Source: CAZYFH01 sp965197395 (GTDB lineage: Bacteria > Acidobacteriota > Vicinamibacteria > Vicinamibacterales > UBA8438). From it: a stretch of DNA of 64,000 bases. Under the pieces are notes generated by a model. The model saw only the letters and a program-made list of their open reading frames with translations. It did no database searches and was not told where the DNA came from. Positions 29,569 through 38,565 of the stretch are shown here, one piece after another (positions within the stretch are counted from its first letter, which is position 1; each line of letters begins with the position of its first letter). The position numbers and the translations under genes are program-made. The DNA lies in NCBI GenBank assembly GCA_965197395.1, contig CBDANB010000006.1:868001-932000 (forward strand). Direction: 5' to 3'.

Positions 29569-30384
29569 ATGAGCCTGCTGGACCCCGATGCGCCGCCCGC
29601 ACGACGCCCGACGCGCTGGCTCGCCGCGCTCGCGATCGTCGGCGCCGCGGCGGTCGGCATATACGTCCTGCGCCCGTCGTTCGCGCCGCCACCCCCAGAA
29701 CCGGAGTCCCGAAGCGAAGTGTCTGCGCGGCCGATGGCCGCACCGGCGCCCGCCGACGTCGCGCCACCACCCACGCGGCCGCGGCCGGCACCTGAACCCG
29801 AGCCGGCGCCAGAGCCCGCCGAGGCGGAGGCTGCGCCGGCGATCCCGACCCCGGTGGCGCCGGATCCCGTGCGTTTGCGCGTGACGGCCGACATCGAGAC
29901 GGCCGACGTGTTCATCGACCGGCAGTTCGTCGGCCGCACGCCGTTCGAATCCTCCAACGTCGAACCTGGTCGGCGGCGCATCAATGTCTCGGCGAGCGGC
30001 TACGAGACACAGCTGGAGGAAGTGGAGATCGACGCGGACAACCTCACCGAGGTGGACGTGCGCTTCCAGGTCGTGCGACTAAACGCGCGCGTGCCGGTGG
30101 TGCACAAGCATCGGTTCGGGGACTGCGAGGGCGTCCTGGTGGCCGACCTCGACGGGATCAGGTTCGACACTGATGACGACGATGCGTTCACACTGGCCTT
30201 CGCCGAGCTCGAGCAGTTCGAGGTCGACTATCTGGAGCACAATCTCCGGCTCACGCGACGCGGTGGCCGAATCTACAACTTCACCGATCGCACCGACAAC
30301 GCTAATGTCCTGTTCGTCTTTCACCGCGAGGTGACCGAAGCGCGCGAGCAGCTCGCCCGCGGCCTGACACCCGCCGGAGGCTAG
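29569..30384 (+). CDS. PEGA-domain membrane-anchored protein
   Basis: About 271 aa. A single membrane segment (residues 17-33) is followed by a long Pro/Ala/Glu-rich linker (about 40-105) and a PEGA domain (VRLRVTADIETADVFIDRQFVGRTPFES and VEPGRRRINVSASGYE). The C-terminal domain of about 90 residues has HKHRFGDCEGVLVADLDGIRF and DDAFTLAFAELEQFEVDYLEHNLRL, which I do not recognise. Likely an envelope-associated protein. Start ATG 29569; a GTG two codons earlier is possible. A TATCAT box lies just upstream. Confidence 0.75.
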   Translation: MSLLDPDAPPARRPTRWLAALAIVGAAAVGIYVLRPSFAPPPPEPESRSEVSARPMAAPAPADVAPPPTRPRPAPEPEPAPEPAEAEAAPAIPTPVAPDPVRLRVTADIETADVFIDRQFVGRTPFESSNVEPGRRRINVSASGYETQLEEVEIDADNLTEVDVRFQVVRLNARVPVVHKHRFGDCEGVLVADLDGIRFDTDDDDAFTLAFAELEQFEVDYLEHNLRLTRRGGRIYNFTDRTDNANVLFVFHREVTEAREQLARGLTPAGG

Positions 30385-30393
30385 TGACGCACC

Positions 30394-30839
30394 ATGGCAA
30401 CCCGCAAACGGTGCCCGTGGGGCGACACGCACCCTCTCTACATCGCGTATCACGACACCGAGTGGGGCGTGCCGCAGCACGACGACGCGAGGCTCTTCGA
30501 GATGCTGCTGCTTGAGGGCGCTCAAGCCGGACTGAGCTGGCTCACCATCCTCAAGAAGCGCGAAGGCTACCGCCGGGCGTTCAGCCAGTTCGATCCGCGA
30601 AAGATCGCCAGATACGACGCGCGCAAGATCGAGCGGCTGCTCACCAACGACCAGATCATCCGCAACAGGTTGAAGATCAACGCTGCGGTGACCAACGCCC
30701 GCGCGTTTCTCGCCGTGCAAGAGGCCTTCGGCAGCTTCGACCGCTACATCTGGGAGTTTGTCGACGGACGGCCGCTTCGCAACGCCTGGACGACGCTGTC
30801 GCAAGTGCCGGCCCGCACGAAAGAATCGGATGCCCTGAG
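30394..30839 (+). pseudogene. tag: DNA-3-methyladenine glycosylase I, 3' end removed by IS21
   Basis: The reading frame matches Tag from the first codons (CPWGDTHPLYIAYHDTEWGVP) through LLEGAQAGLSWLTILKKREGYR, including the catalytic glutamate, to KESDAL. There the IS21 left end begins and supplies a stop at 30858. The natural family length is about 187-190 aa. The last ~40 residues, with two of the four zinc ligands (His and Cys near the C-terminus), are missing. The lost part is not found on the other side of the IS. Probably inactive. Confidence 0.88.
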
Positions 30840-30941
30840 TGTGATCAGCGACAATTAGAATTCCCGCCTGGCGACAATTAGAAATGCCGGTGTGTCGACG
30901 GTCGGCACCAGTCCAAACTCTGGCAACGAAAGGAGTTTGGC

Positions 30942-32423
30942 TTGGTTACAAACCGTCAGGTGAGGAAGCTGATGACGTTACTGCATCAGGAGGCCACGCT
31001 GTCGACGGCGGCCGCGAAGGCGGGGATGGACGAGCGGACGGCCCGGAAGTACCGCCGGTTGGGGACGCTGCCCAGTGAGGTGCGGCAGCCGCACGACTGG
31101 CGGACGCGGCCGGATCCGTTCGCGGGTGTGTGGGACGAGGTACGGGCGAAGCTGGAAGCGACGCCGGCGCTGCAGGCCAAGACGCTGTTTGCGGACCTGC
31201 AACGGCGTCAGCCGGGGCGCTTTCAGGACGGCCAGCTCCGCACGTTGCAGCGCCGCATCAAGCGCTGGCGCGCGCTGGCGGGGCGCCCGAAGGAGGTGTT
31301 CTTCGAGCAGCGGTATGAGCCGGGCGCCCTGGGGCAATCGGATTTCACCTACATGACCGGCCTGGAGATCCGGATCCAGGGCCAGCCGTTCGATCACTTG
31401 CTGTACCACTTTGTGTTGCCGTATTCGAACTGGGAGTGGGGGACGGTGTGCTTCACCGAGAGCTTCGAGAGCCTGAGTGCAGGCCTGCAAACGGCCCTGT
31501 GGAAGCTCGGCGGTGCCCCGCACGCGCATCGGACGGATCGCCTGAGCGCCGCGGTGCACCAGGAGATTCACCCCGCGGTGTTCACCCGGCGGTATCGCGC
31601 GCTGCTGGCGCACTATCGGATGGACGGGCAGCGGATCCAGGCATCGAAGCCCCATGAGAACGGCGACATCGAGCAGCGGCATCACCGGATCAAGGAGGCG
31701 GTCGACCAAGCGCTGCTGCTGCGCGGCAGCCGGGACTTCGCCACACGTGCGACGTACGAGACGTTTCTCGGGCAGATGTTCGAGACCCTCAATGCCGGGC
31801 GCCGCACGCGCCTCCAGCTGGAACGGCCGCAGCTGCGGCACTTGCCGCTCGGCCGGCAGGACGCGTGGAAACGGGTGGACGTACGCGTCACCGGCGGCAG
31901 CCTGATCCGAGTCGCGGGGAATCGCTACTCTGTGGACAGCCGCTTGATCGGCGAGCGCGTCCAGGTGCGCGTGTGCGCCGATGAGCTCCAGGTGTGGTAC
32001 GCGCAACGCCACGTCGAGACGGTGCCGCGCCTCCGCGGGTCGGGCAAGCACCGGATCCAATACCGGCACATCATCGATTGGCTGGTGCGGAAGCCGGGCG
32101 CCTTCGAGCACTACCGGTACCGCGACGAGCTGTTTCCCACGACGCAGTTCCGCCTGGCCTACGATGCGCTGCGCCAGACCGCCACGGGCGCGCGGGCCAG
32201 CCAGACCTATCTGCAGATCCTCCACCTGGCCGCCCAGGAGAGTGAAGCGGCTGTGGACGCCGCCTTGGGCCACCTGCTCCGCGCCGGCGCCGTGCCCACC
32301 GTCGCGGCCGTGGACGCCCACCTCGCGCCGAACACCCCGCCGGTGGTCGACGTGGAGATCCCGGCGGTCGCGCTCACCGCCTATGACCACCTCTTGGAGG
32401 CGGTGGAGGAGGTGCCATGGTAG
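30942..32423 (+). CDS. istA: IS21-family transposase IstA (element 1)
   Basis: 493-aa DDE transposase. N-terminal HTH (QVRKLMTLLHQEATLSTAAAKAGMDERTARKYR in sequence), then the rve-type catalytic core with QSDFTYMTG (first Asp), LSAAVHQ region and KPHENGDIEQRHHRIKEAVDQ (Glu), and the Mu-transposase-like C-terminal domain (NRYSVDSRLIGERVQVRV). Start TTG 30942 has aaaggag 7-8 bases upstream; ATG 30972 is weaker. It overlaps istB by 7 bp, as is usual. Confidence 0.93.
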   Translation: MVTNRQVRKLMTLLHQEATLSTAAAKAGMDERTARKYRRLGTLPSEVRQPHDWRTRPDPFAGVWDEVRAKLEATPALQAKTLFADLQRRQPGRFQDGQLRTLQRRIKRWRALAGRPKEVFFEQRYEPGALGQSDFTYMTGLEIRIQGQPFDHLLYHFVLPYSNWEWGTVCFTESFESLSAGLQTALWKLGGAPHAHRTDRLSAAVHQEIHPAVFTRRYRALLAHYRMDGQRIQASKPHENGDIEQRHHRIKEAVDQALLLRGSRDFATRATYETFLGQMFETLNAGRRTRLQLERPQLRHLPLGRQDAWKRVDVRVTGGSLIRVAGNRYSVDSRLIGERVQVRVCADELQVWYAQRHVETVPRLRGSGKHRIQYRHIIDWLVRKPGAFEHYRYRDELFPTTQFRLAYDALRQTATGARASQTYLQILHLAAQESEAAVDAALGHLLRAGAVPTVAAVDAHLAPNTPPVVDVEIPAVALTAYDHLLEAVEEVPW

Positions 32424-33205
32424 TGAATCCGACGGGCGAGCTAGAGCAGCATCTGAAGGAACTGCATCTGCCCACGATGCGGCAGTGCTACGGCGAGCAG
32501 GCGACGGTGGCCACCCACGACTCGTGGACCTATGAGCAGTATCTGCACGGGGTGGTGGCGCTGGAGGTCGACGCGCGGCGGCAGAACCGCGTGGCGCGCT
32601 ATCTCCGCGAGTCCCGGCTCCCCCCGGAGAAGAGCTGGGACGCGTTTAACCGCAAGCGGTTACCCCGCAAGATCGATGTGCAACTCAACACGCTGCGCGA
32701 CGGGGCGTTCATCGACCGCCATGAGAACGTCCTCGCCTTCGGCAATCCGGGGAGCGGGAAGACGCACCTCTTGTGCGCCCTCGGCCAGGAACTCATCCAC
32801 CGGGGGCATCGGGTGCTCTTTGCCACCTGCAGCCTCTTGGTCCAGGAGCTCTTGGTGGCCAAGCGCGAGTTGCGGTTAGCCCGGCTCCTGAAACGGCTCA
32901 GCAAGTTCCGGCCGCTCATCATCGATGACCTCGGCTACGTCCAGCAGGAGCGCGAGGAGATGGAGGTGCTGTTCACGTTGTTGGCAGACCGCTACGAGCG
33001 CGGGAGCGTCATGCTCACGAGCAATCTGCCGTTCTCGAAATGGGAGCAGATCTTCAAGGACCCCATGACCACCGCCGCGGCCATCGACCGGCTCGTCCAT
33101 CACAGCATCATTCTGGAACTGAACGTCCCGAGCTATCGACTCGAGCACTCCAAGAAAACCAAGGGCAAGGCCGCCACCGCGGCCGCGACGAGGCCGAACC
33201 CATGA
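32417..33205 (+). CDS. istB: IS21-family ATPase helper IstB (element 1)
   Basis: 262-aa AAA+ ATPase that controls target choice and IstA assembly. Walker A GNPGSGKTHL, Walker B PLIIDDLGYV, sensor motif LTSNLPFSKWEQIF, and C-terminal AAIDRLVHHSIILEL. It overlaps istA. The last ~70 codons and all downstream DNA to the element end are duplicated in inverted orientation at 47.0-47.5 kb. Confidence 0.93.
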   Translation: MVVNPTGELEQHLKELHLPTMRQCYGEQATVATHDSWTYEQYLHGVVALEVDARRQNRVARYLRESRLPPEKSWDAFNRKRLPRKIDVQLNTLRDGAFIDRHENVLAFGNPGSGKTHLLCALGQELIHRGHRVLFATCSLLVQELLVAKRELRLARLLKRLSKFRPLIIDDLGYVQQEREEMEVLFTLLADRYERGSVMLTSNLPFSKWEQIFKDPMTTAAAIDRLVHHSIILELNVPSYRLEHSKKTKGKAATAAATRPNP

Positions 33206-33329
33206 TCTGGAGGCCGGGCGGGCAACGCGACCCGCGAGGATGCCCCAGGAGACGATTGCTCGAGCCGGGCCATACCCCAGCACCCCCCTGCTCGGGAGGA
33301 TCGAGGGTGCTCCCCGGCGCCGCGGCGCC

Positions 33330-33415
33330 GCGGTGGGGCCCTGCCTCCGGGAGCGGACCAAGGAGGCTTCGCATCTTTTCTTACGGGTCCGCTCCGTCCG
33401 CCAGGGCCCCACCGC
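33330..33415 (+). repeat. Large imperfect hairpin at the 3' end of IS21 element 1
   Basis: Two arms of about 30 bases, starting gcggtggggccctg and its complement, flank a 26-base loop. The arms differ at a few internal positions (cctccgg against cggacgg). It lies in the 300-bp non-coding tail after istB. It could stop transcripts or protect the element end. The same hairpin is present in the remnant at 47.1 kb. Confidence 0.7.
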
Positions 33416-33512
33416 AGGGAGCAACTTCTCAGCCTTGACCGAGAGAGGCTGACGGATTAACAACCGGGAATTCTAATTGTCGTCGACCGGAAAGAATGAT
33501 TGACGCCGGACA

Positions 33513-33869
33513 CACGGTGTCGAGCCAGCCCCAGTGGACAGCGAGGGTGCACATGCGGTGGAGCGCCGAGGTCTCCCGGTTGATGGTGCCGGTGGCGGCC
33601 CCGGCGGCGCGCCGGGCGAGTTGGTACTGGCGGATCTGGTAGGTGGTCAGCGCGGCGGCTCGTGCGGCGCGGCCGAAGAACGCGGTGAGATGAACAACCC
33701 GGCCGCGGGCGGTGCTGACGGACCTGAACTGCCGGACGTGGTAGTCCTGGAGGTAGGCGTCGATGAGGGCCCCCAGGGTCGGCCCCTGGGGGCCGAACGT
33801 ACCCGCCGGCGGTGCCGTCGCGCGGGAGGTACCGGGGGTGGCGGTCGAGCCGGTCTCGTGCGGGGTCAT
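33513..33869 (-). pseudogene. Tyrosine recombinase N-terminal fragment cut by IS21
   Basis: From ATG 33869 the minus strand reads 119 residues of the SAM-like core-binding domain of a phage/XerC-type integrase: ALIDAYLQDYHVRQFRSVSTARGRV and INRETSALHRMCTLAVHWGWLDTV. The sequence then stops exactly at the IS21 right end. The catalytic domain is absent. It is not related to the intact integrase at 54.2 kb over this stretch as far as I can see. Confidence 0.72.
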
Positions 33870-34634
33870 GGGCTAGGTCCCTCCTTGGTGGTGGCCGCTG
33901 GCAGGCGGCGTCCGTCCACATTCGCTCTGGTGGGCCGCACAGGGAAGGGAAATGTGCGGAGGCGAAGGGACGGCGATGTGTGGGGAGCCACGAGTGGCGG
34001 CCGAGTGCACCTTGACGGAGCGCGAATTCAGCCGGTGCTCCCGCCCCACCGTGCGGCCCGGCAGGAACGTGCACGACAAGCGCGACCACGGCGACGGCTC
34101 CTCCACCCGCCCGCGCGGCCGGCGGACGAGCGGCTCGCTGACCGAGACCCGCGTCTGCGACTGGCAGTATTTGCCGGAACGGTTCGACGGGTCGGCGGAC
34201 CGGAACATGAACCCATGCTCGCTGGACGGGACCGACCCGCTGGCCAGGACCGTCCTCGCCGCGTGCATCGAGCCAGACGGACCGGTCGACGCCGATGGCG
34301 ATCAGGCCCGTGTCATCGACGATGCGCGCCATCCGGCCTTCCTGCCAGGTGGCGAGGCTGCACGGCCGTGGGAGGCGGCAACCGGGGCGCGAGTGCGACG
34401 GCCGCGACGCCGCCGGTGCTCGTGGCCCCCCTCTCCCATGATCCCGACGTGGCCTGGCTGGTCAACGGTCTCGCGGCCCAGTCTGGGATCGAGCCATCGG
34501 GTCCGTGAGAAGCCACCGGCGCGCCGCCCGCACGTCGTCGTTGAGGAGCCCGCCCAGTCGCGGCCGGCACCGGCGGCGGCTAGTGGGGCGCGCTGGGGCC
34601 GCCTGGCGCACCAGGATCCGTCTTTGAGACCTCC
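33870..34634. other. 765-bp region without a confident gene
   Basis: Several overlapping open frames exist on both strands, including one of 228 codons from 33952. None has recognisable domains, a convincing start or protein-like composition: they are rich in Arg/Pro/Ser, as GC-rich shadow frames are. It is probably decayed DNA of the accessory region, but a degraded gene cannot be excluded. Confidence 0.5.
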
Positions 34635-34916
34635 GTGAACGCGTCCGAGGTCACCCGAAAGCAGCGTCTGTGGCGTGACATCGCGTACCGCGCCTGGCGA
34701 CGCAACGCCATGAAGGAGCTGGTGACGTTCGCCTTTGACGACAACGACCGGCTGATCGGTGTCGTCGAAGTCCCGAGCGGCACGCTGCAGGACGAAGAGC
34801 TGCGGGTCTATATCGAGGCGCTGGCGAAGGAGTGCGACCGGTTCGAGTATGCGCTGAAAGGGTGGGAGCGCTGGTCGAAGCTCGACGAGTGGCTGGCGCA
34901 GGCGGCCGTATCGTAG
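34635..34916 (+). CDS. Small conserved-looking hypothetical protein
   Basis: 93 aa from GTG 34635. The composition is normal for a soluble acidic protein: RLWRDIAYRAWRRNAMKELVTFAFDDND, then LIGVVEVPSGTLQDEELRVYIEALAKECDRFEYALKGW. The pattern of beta strands followed by a long helix resembles the YbjN/type III chaperone-like fold, but that is only a resemblance. No partner gene is adjacent, and its flanks look decayed. ATG 34710, 25 codons in, is an alternative start. Confidence 0.55.
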   Translation: MNASEVTRKQRLWRDIAYRAWRRNAMKELVTFAFDDNDRLIGVVEVPSGTLQDEELRVYIEALAKECDRFEYALKGWERWSKLDEWLAQAAVS

Positions 34917-35360
34917 TCAGGTTCGCGGCAGCCGGTTTCTTCGACGGCACGCTTCCGTCACCACCAAGCGGGTCATACCGTTCATCCCGCCCGTCGTCCG
35001 GCTGGCGCACTGCAATCCTGGGCTCTTCGGCTACCTCGTCCTCAGGCACGAAGGCCATGCGCATCCCGCGCCACCGACACGTCTGGGGTGGCGCTGACGG
35101 ACCGCGCGGCGTTCATTCGGCCGTATCCCACGACGCCCGCGGTGATACCGGCTGCGCGGCGCTGGTCGCTGTCGCCGATCGGATTGTTCAGGTGCGTGAC
35201 CAGCGGAGCTGCCCGCCGATCGCGCCCGACGCGGATTCCGTCAACGACCGTTGAAGGACGGCCTTCCCGCAGGGACACTTTCACCGGGAGCGACCCCCAG
35301 CGGGGTCGGCGGGGGCGTGTGATCAGCACGCACCCGCCGGGGCCGCGATCCACCCGTTTT

Positions 35361-35383
35361 CGGGAGGGTCGCTCCCGGTTTTT
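35361..35383 (+). terminator. Rho-independent terminator
   Basis: CGGGAG (35361-35366), loop GGTCG, CTCCCG (35372-35377), then GTTTTT. It is oriented with the small gene at 34.6 kb but lies 440 bp beyond it. The stretch 34917-35360 holds no gene I can support. Confidence 0.65.
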
Positions 35384-35470
35384 CCCTGACCCCGTACATG
35401 GTCCCGAGGTGGATGGTAAGTGTGCAGTTGGGTCAGTAAATATAAGGGTTTTGAGCAAAGGAACGTGTGA

Positions 35471-35500
35471 TCGGGGCTGTGATCTGGCTGTGATCTGGCG
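35471..35500 (+). repeat. 30-bp direct repeat, left copy (partner 37969-37998)
   Basis: Begins TCGGGGCTGTGATCTGG and recurs exactly at 37969-37998. After it both copies continue with similar sequence ending in GATCACA. The two copies bracket the degenerate GATCTCC array and IS21 element 2. Without the IS they would be about 370 bp apart. Confidence 0.8.
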
Positions 35501-35538
35501 ACCGAGACAGATCACAAGCTCACACGGCATCCTCCCTG

Positions 35539-35775
35539 CCTGATCTCCCAGTCCGTGTCTTCCTGATTCTCCGTGATCCTTCCTCCGTGACCTCGATCTC
35601 CCTGCCATACTTGATCTCCGTCCGTTGCCCCTGATCTTCTCCGTGCTCTGATCTCCGTCAAGTGCCGCGATCTCCCCTCTGTCACCTGATGTCTCCCCCC
35701 GTGCTTGATCTTCGTGCCCCTGACTTCTTTCCGCGCCCTGATCTCCGTTCCGCGCCTCGTTCTCCCCTCCATGCG
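35539..35775 (+). repeat. Degenerate tandem array of a CCTGATCTCCGT-like unit
   Basis: About 13 imperfect units with the core (C/T)CTGATCTCC(G/C)T, spaced roughly 18-22 bases apart over about 240 bp. Spacers are variable and pyrimidine-rich. There is no convincing reading frame. On the minus strand the core reads ACGGAGATCAGG. It lies outside IS21 element 2, whose left end is at 35814, so it is not part of that element's ends. Iteron-like binding sites or a decayed minisatellite are possible. Confidence 0.7.
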
Positions 35776-35957
35776 TGAATCTCCACGTGGCTGACCAGCT
35801 GCTGTGTCCGGTGTGTTGGTGGCAACCGTAAAGTTCCCATTTGTGGCAACCGAAAACCGCACACCTTGGTGGTTGGCGGGGGCTGCCCTGCGTTCCACGA
35901 TGTTGACGACGTCAACAACGAGGGAGCGGGGCACCGATGCATGGATGGGAGACAAGG

Positions 35958-36959
35958 ATGTTGCTGAAGTACTACCTGGAACGGGGCGTCTCGAAGGCGG
36001 AGTTGTCGAGACGCTTCGGGGTGAGTCGCCGGACGATCCACGAGTGGGTCGAGACGGGTCAGTTGGACCGGGACCTGTCGTCAGGTGGCTCGCGCTACGC
36101 GCCGCGACCACCGGCGCCCCACAAGCTGGATCCCTACACGGGGATCATCGATGCACGTCTCGAGGAGTATCCCGGGCTGTCGGCGCAGCGGCTGTTTGAC
36201 GAGGTCCGCGCGGCGGGCTACCCCGGTGGCTACAGCCGGGTGCGGGACTACGTCCGCGCGGTGCGTCCACGGGAGCCGACCGAGTCGGTGGTTCGGTTCG
36301 AGACGCCGGCGGGGCGTCAGGGCCAGGTGGACTTCGCGACCTTCACCCTGCCCTGGGGCCGCCGGCACGCCCTGGTGGTGGTGCTGAGCCACTCCCGGCT
36401 GCTGTGGCTGTGTTTCTACCGCCGGCAGACGATGGCCGTGTTGACCGACGGGCTGGAGCGCGCGTTCGCGCGGTTCGGCGGTGTCCCGAAGGAGCTCTTG
36501 TTTGACCAGATGCGCGCGGTCGTGCTGTCGGACCAGCGCGTGGGCGGCGGCGAGCTGGTGTTGAACGCGGAGTTTCTGCGCTTTGCCGCGCACTGGGGAT
36601 TCCACCCGCGCGCGTGCCGGCCGTATCGGGCGCAGACGAAGGGCAAGGTGGAGCGGCCAATCCGCTACATCCGTGACAGCTTCTTCTACGGGCGTGCGTT
36701 CGCTAACGACGAGGACCTCAACGAGCAGGCGTCGCGCTGGCTGGAGGGCACGGCCAACGTGCGTCGGCACGGTACGACGGGCGAGCGCCCAGTGGACCGC
36801 TTCGAGCGGGACGAGCGTGCGGTGCTGCGTCCCTTGGCACGCCGTCCCTACCAGCGTCTCGGCGTCCACCGCGGTGCCGAGCCGGCCCACCGGCGCGTGC
36901 CCGACACCATCGCGGTGGAGCGCCGCTCGTTGCGGGTCTACGCGGAGGCGGCGGGATGA
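35958..36959 (+). CDS. istA: IS21-family transposase IstA (element 2)
   Basis: 333-aa short-type IstA. HTH at the start (LLKYYLERGVSKAELSRRFGVSRRTIHEW), DDE core with GRQGQVDFATF (first Asp), KELLFDQMRAVV (second Asp) and YRAQTKGKVERPIRYIRDSF (Glu region). Start ATG 35958 has ggag about 10 bases upstream; ATG 35937, in the same frame, is less likely. Overlaps istB by 4 bp. Compared with elements 1 and 3 it is a different IS21 lineage. Confidence 0.93.
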   Translation: MLLKYYLERGVSKAELSRRFGVSRRTIHEWVETGQLDRDLSSGGSRYAPRPPAPHKLDPYTGIIDARLEEYPGLSAQRLFDEVRAAGYPGGYSRVRDYVRAVRPREPTESVVRFETPAGRQGQVDFATFTLPWGRRHALVVVLSHSRLLWLCFYRRQTMAVLTDGLERAFARFGGVPKELLFDQMRAVVLSDQRVGGGELVLNAEFLRFAAHWGFHPRACRPYRAQTKGKVERPIRYIRDSFFYGRAFANDEDLNEQASRWLEGTANVRRHGTTGERPVDRFERDERAVLRPLARRPYQRLGVHRGAEPAHRRVPDTIAVERRSLRVYAEAAG

Positions 36960-37753
36960 CGGCGACCGCGAGTGACCGGCGCGACCGGCTGCGGGCGATG
37001 CTGGCGGACTTGAAGATGCCCGGCGCCCTGGAAGCCGTCGACGGCGTGCTGGCGCAGGTCGACAGCGGGGCGGTGACGGCGGGCGAAGCGATCGAGCTGG
37101 TGCTCAACGCCCAGATCGCGCTACGCAACAACCGTCGCCTGCAGGCCGCCATGCGCTCCTCGCGCCTGCCGGCCGTCAAGACGCTGGCGCAGTTTGACTT
37201 TACCTTCCAGCCGAGCATCAAGCGCGAGCAGATCGAGAGCCTGCACGAGTTGGGATTCCTCGACCGCGCCGAGAACGTCATCCTGCTCGGCCCGCCTGGA
37301 GTGGGCAAGACGCATCTGGCGATCAGTCTGGCGATCGCGGCCGCCGAGGCCGGCCGACGCGTCTACTACGGGACGTTGGCAGGCCTGATCGACTCGCTCA
37401 TGGAAGCCAGGGCCGCGGGTGAGCTGTCCCGGCGGCTGCGCGTGCTGACGCATCCCGCGCTGCTCGTCGTCGACGAGATCGGCTACCTGCCGGTCAGCCA
37501 GGACGGCGCCGTGCTCTTCTTCCAGCTGATCAACGCCCGGCACGAGCGGGCGTCGACGGTGCTGACCTCGAACAAGGGCTTCGAGGAATGGGGACACGTG
37601 CTCGGCGACGAGATCATGGCGGCGGCGCTCATCGACCGGCTGCTGCACCATTGCCACATCGTCAACATCCGGGGCAACAGCTACCGGATGCGGGAGCATC
37701 AGCACTGGCTGCGGGCTGCGTCGGAACAGCAGCGTGAGGGAGTCGCAACGTGA
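36956..37753 (+). CDS. istB: IS21-family ATPase IstB (element 2)
   Basis: 265-aa AAA+ helper ATPase. Walker A LLGPPGVGKTHLAIS, Walker B LLVVDEIGYLPVSQDGA, sensor STVLTSNKGFEEWG and AALIDRLLHHCHIVNIRGNSYRM. It begins with an ATGA overlap with istA. About 180 bp of non-coding DNA with transposase-binding repeats follows to the element end. Confidence 0.95.
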   Translation: MTATASDRRDRLRAMLADLKMPGALEAVDGVLAQVDSGAVTAGEAIELVLNAQIALRNNRRLQAAMRSSRLPAVKTLAQFDFTFQPSIKREQIESLHELGFLDRAENVILLGPPGVGKTHLAISLAIAAAEAGRRVYYGTLAGLIDSLMEARAAGELSRRLRVLTHPALLVVDEIGYLPVSQDGAVLFFQLINARHERASTVLTSNKGFEEWGHVLGDEIMAAALIDRLLHHCHIVNIRGNSYRMREHQHWLRAASEQQREGVAT

Positions 37754-37968
37754 CCGCCGGCTGCGCAGCTTCGCGGCGCGTTTTGGCCAGGACTCCGGTC
37801 GCTCCGCTCCCTGCGTCCAGCCCAAAACGCCCGACGAGCATCAACGGGAGAACGTCCGCTCCGCCCGAGATGTATCTCCCCGAAGCGTGCAGTTTTCAGT
37901 TGCCAAAAGTGTGCAGTTTTCGGTTGCCATTGACACGGTGTGCTCGTCGGTGGCGGCGGGGACTATGG

Positions 37969-37998
37969 TCGGGGCTGTGATCTGGCTGTGATCTGGCG
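37969..37998 (+). repeat. 30-bp direct repeat, right copy
   Basis: Exact copy of 35471-35500, lying 34 bp to the right of IS21 element 2. Immediately after it are two short CACACGCTTGCGC repeats (38014-38040). The DNA from here to 38330 has no gene that I can support. Confidence 0.8.
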
Positions 37999-38330
37999 CC
38001 CGGGACAGGATCACACGCTTGCGCTTCACACACGCTTGCGCGGCACAATCGGCCATTCTTACGGTGTGGATGACGTCCTTGCAGCCTGGCCTGGACATCT
38101 CAAGGCGTAGGTCCTTGCGTGCTCGCGCTGCACGGGCCGCGAGTCACCGCGTCGGTTCGCGCGGTTGGGTGTCGTCCTGCGCAGCGTTGCGTTTCGGCTC
38201 TTCGGTGACCCCGGCTGTCCGCCGGCTGGGTGACCTGCTCTCCCAGAGCCTGCATGAATCCGGACCACCGTCCCTTCGTTGTAACGGTCGAGCCGAGCCC
38301 ACCTGGATGAATTGCACACGGAACGGGCGA

Positions 38331-38530
38331 CAACTTCGCGCGCCATCAGCCAGTCCGAGATCCGCTGCGCATCGACCGCGGCGGCTCGGATCTTCTTCGA
38401 GCCGTTTTCGAGCGCCTGAATCCACGACTGCAGGTACGCTGTTCCGTGCTGCGGCTCATGCCCAATTCCGAGCCGTTCCCCGGTCATCATCGCGGCGATC
38501 TCCGCGCGCAGGGCCGACTGAACCCATGCA
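38331..38530 (-). pseudogene. ArdC-like antirestriction protein, C-terminal relic
   Basis: The minus strand reads SALRAEIAAMMTGERLGIGHE, then a stretch ending AYLQSWIQALENGSKKIRAA and AVDAQRISDWLMARE. It resembles the C-terminal zincin-metallopeptidase part of ArdC-type plasmid antirestriction proteins (REELVAEI-SMM-GDRLGIG, AYI-SWLK-LK as I remember the family). The N-terminal ssDNA-binding domain and HExxH motif are missing. It marks former plasmid or ICE DNA. Confidence 0.6.
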
Positions 38531-38565
38531 GTTCATGTCACGGTAGAATAGGTGTGAGGGATAGT

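Larger units (their letters stand above)
30840..33512 (+). mobile_element. IS21-family element 1 (istAB)
   Basis: The left end begins TGTGATCAG, then CGACAATTAGAATTCCC, with a second CGACAATTAG copy 19 bases inside. The right end, read inwards, is TGTCCGGCGTC... and then the same CGACAATTAGAATTCCC. The right boundary at 33512 is fixed by comparison with the inverted remnant at 47010-47527, where identity stops at the same base. The left boundary is set where Tag homology ends. There is no target duplication (CTGAG left, CACGG right), and left (tag) and right (integrase) flanks are different genes. So the copy has been rearranged since it inserted. Confidence 0.85.
35814..37935 (+). mobile_element. 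IS21-family element 2, complete, with 5-bp target duplication
   Basis: 2,122 bp. Left end TGTTGGTGGCAACCGTAAA, right end (reverse) TGTCAATGGCAACCGAAAA, with internal repeats of GGCAAC(C/T)GAAAA(C)TGCACAC at both ends. The flanking CGGTG at 35809-35813 and 37936-37940 is a clean 5-bp target duplication, so the boundaries are secure and the copy is an undisturbed insertion. It carries istA and istB. Confidence 0.95.

Noticed and set aside
33952..34638. A 228-codon gene in the gap after the integrase relic
   Set aside because: No domains, a poor start, and Arg/Pro/Ser-rich composition as in random GC-rich frames.
35539..35775. A CRISPR array
   Set aside because: Units are short, degenerate and only 18-22 bases apart; spacers are not unique 30-40-mers and no cas genes are near.
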